Below are positions 62,301 through 64,000 of a DNA stretch of 64,000 bases, in pieces. Source of the stretch: Campylorhamphus procurvoides (Eukaryota > Chordata > Aves > Passeriformes > Dendrocolaptidae). The position numbers and the translations under genes were made by a program. The DNA lies in the NCBI GenBank assembly GCA_013396655.1, contig WBMV01003355.1, forward strand, positions 319,365 to 383,364, in the 5' to 3' direction. Each line of letters starts with the position of its first letter. The stretch's first letter is position 1. The notes below the pieces were generated by a model. The model searched no databases. It saw only the letters and a list, made by a program, of their open reading frames with translations, and was not told where the DNA came from.

Positions 62301-64000
62301 ACACGCACATTGCCATGGGTCTGTTGTTCATAAACATCTCCCCGTTTTTTTTCTCCCTGCTATGCATGGAAGTTCTGCTTCATTGCATGGACTCCTGGGT
62401 AGGTTTTCAGATTTGACTCTGGAAGGCTTCCAAGGAAATGGCTTTCGCTGTTTCTGAGATTGGGCCATCCTTTATGACCATGATAGCATGAGAGTGCATT
62501 TCACAGAACATTGAGACTGTCAAGTGGAAGAAAGGGGGAAGCTTCTGGATACAGGACTTTCCCAGAAGTGGTATCCAGGCTGAGGAATTTCTGCAGTGAA
62601 TAAGATGTCTGTAGACATCATCGCTTTCAGAAAATGTCAAAATCCCTCTCTAAGTTACAGAAAGACACAAATGCATGTGTAACCCCTACAGGATTAATCA
62701 AGCTCTTTCTCCTATGGGGTGCTAAGCAAGGAAAAGTGGGAGAGATTATTGTTGCTATTTTTATATGCTTGGGAGCTGCTAAGCGATTATAATAATGGGA
62801 GTCATAAATTACTTCACCAATGCATTTGGAGATGAGACAGTGAACTGACTTCTTGGAGGAACACAGGATATGTATTCTGAATGGCAGACATGGCAGAGGA
62901 GGGGGCTCAGGTACTGGGAAAGGGAAACTGTGGATAAAACTGGATTTCTGTTCTGCTCACCCACTTTAATTCGTTTGTGGTGCAAGCAAGGCAGGCCTGC
63001 ATTGGCAATCTGCAAGTTTGGTGAAAGCCTTCACACCTGCTACCTGAAGGACGCCTCAGCAAAAGAAATGCAAAAGTTTATTCAGTGGATTCGTTTTTTC
63101 TTTTGCTGTTCCCAAAAAAGCAGCTCATTCATATGCACTTGACAGTGAGAGGTAAATTTTCTGTGCAGTGCAAGGTGACTTAACCACATGATTCTGAGGA
63201 ACAGTAGCGGGAATGCTGCAGCAAAGTCCTCATGCCAAGGCATGAGAAAACGTCTGTAGACGACTCCACTGCCCTGTGGCAACAGAGATCCTGGTCAATG
63301 AATTTTGTTCTGAGTGCTGAAACAAATGAAATCCATGCCACAAATCTCCTGTCTGCAGCATCGTGATCCTCTCTCTTTGAGATTCTGTGCAGAGTTTTTC
63401 CTGGTGCATTGCATTAATATTAAATTAACAACACACTACTCACATGGAACTTACATTCTAAAAAAAGCTCACATTATGCTGTAAGCCTTTTATTACAAAA
63501 TAATAGCAGTCGTGAGGTTAAAGTTTGTTCATACAGTTTTCTATAGAACATCTGTACATTTTTATGGAGGATAAAAGCTACGTTCCACGTGTAGCTTAGT
63601 CATATGAATATAGATAATGAGTAGTTTATTGAATATCTTTTTAGATTTTTTACCATTCACTTATATTCATATAAAGCATGCAAAACATAGCAGAGTTTTG
63701 TAAGTGGTGCTTGCTTTTCAGAAACTAATTTTTCTGTCAGCGTTCTGCAGAGGATGTGACCTGATACGAAAAGGACCTATTCCTCCAGGATTTAGCTTGT
63801 AGCTAGAGGCATAAATCAGAGAGTCTCTGAAGTGGATTGTAATCCACACTGGAGAGAATAAAGAGAAATCACTAGGTCCATATGGAGCAGGACCTTGAAA
63901 AGCTTTATGAGGACCACATTCACTGGAACAGTTACCCAGCATCCAAACCATGGAAGCCCACACAGGCTTCAAAACCAAAATATTTCAGGGCTTTTGTGGC
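59370..64000. other. Non-coding stretch, weak ORF cluster near 60.6 kb
   Basis: About 4.6 kb with no exon I can support. At 60.29-61.00 kb three plus-strand frames (80, 133 and 131 codons) and a 105-codon minus-strand frame overlap, and the last plus frame ends in an AATAAA. None has a recognisable domain. Frames elsewhere reach 112 codons (62078-62416, plus). The last kilobase is AT-rich with nothing identifiable. Confidence 0.5.
61003..61008 (+). terminator. Possible polyadenylation signal AATAAA
   Basis: AATAAA overlaps the stop codon of a 131-codon plus-strand frame, and a TG-rich CTTGTGTGAGG word follows about 33 bases downstream, as for a cleavage site. AATAAA occurs many times by chance in 64 kb, and no transcript is otherwise supported. 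Confidence 0.15.

Overview
The window looks like amniote nuclear DNA, most likely from a bird. The best taxonomic clue is a roughly 1 kb antisense fragment of a CR1 LINE at about 43.09-44.08 kb. It keeps a reverse-transcriptase signature (SQHGFTKG on the minus strand) and a recognisable but frameshifted endonuclease segment. CR1 is the dominant LINE of birds and is also common in crocodilians and turtles. Very low repeat density, AT-leaning composition, sparse CpG and the lack of long reading frames fit an avian intergenic or intronic region. Species and locus cannot be named from the sequence.

I could not support a single protein-coding gene or a tRNA, rRNA or snoRNA gene. The longest stop-free frames (171, 169, 154, 152 and 133 codons) are what 64 kb of non-coding DNA produces by chance. 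None has a domain I recognise. The window is best read as a gene desert or the inside of a very large intron.

Layout. From 0 to 22 kb it is featureless apart from a MIR-like SINE core at about 0.17 kb, short simple repeats and a CpG-triplet AP-1-like site at 6.13 kb. From 22 to 25 kb there is a small CpG-rich patch (22.48-22.65 kb), two more MIR-like cores and a 19-base G tract. From 25 to 43 kb it is unannotatable non-coding DNA with small inverted repeats and TAAT-rich blocks at 33.2 and 39.8 kb. The CR1 remnant follows at 43.09-44.08 kb. At 50.61-50.77 kb there is a long imperfect hairpin, two arms of about 70 bases around a 16-base loop, which I think is a decayed palindromic element and the most structured object here. 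At 52.8-53.06 kb there is a strong CTCF-core match followed by a short inverted repeat. From 57.6 to 59.4 kb a compact cluster combines a TATA box, a GC/CpG-rich patch of about 0.4 kb, an everted nuclear-receptor-like palindrome, forkhead-like sites, a palindromic GATA cluster joined to TAATTA, and an exact octamer. It is the best candidate for a promoter or enhancer.

I found no convincing new biological system. The items most worth checking are the 50.6 kb hairpin, the 57.6-59.4 kb regulatory cluster, the CTCF site and the CR1 copy that has lost its 3' end.
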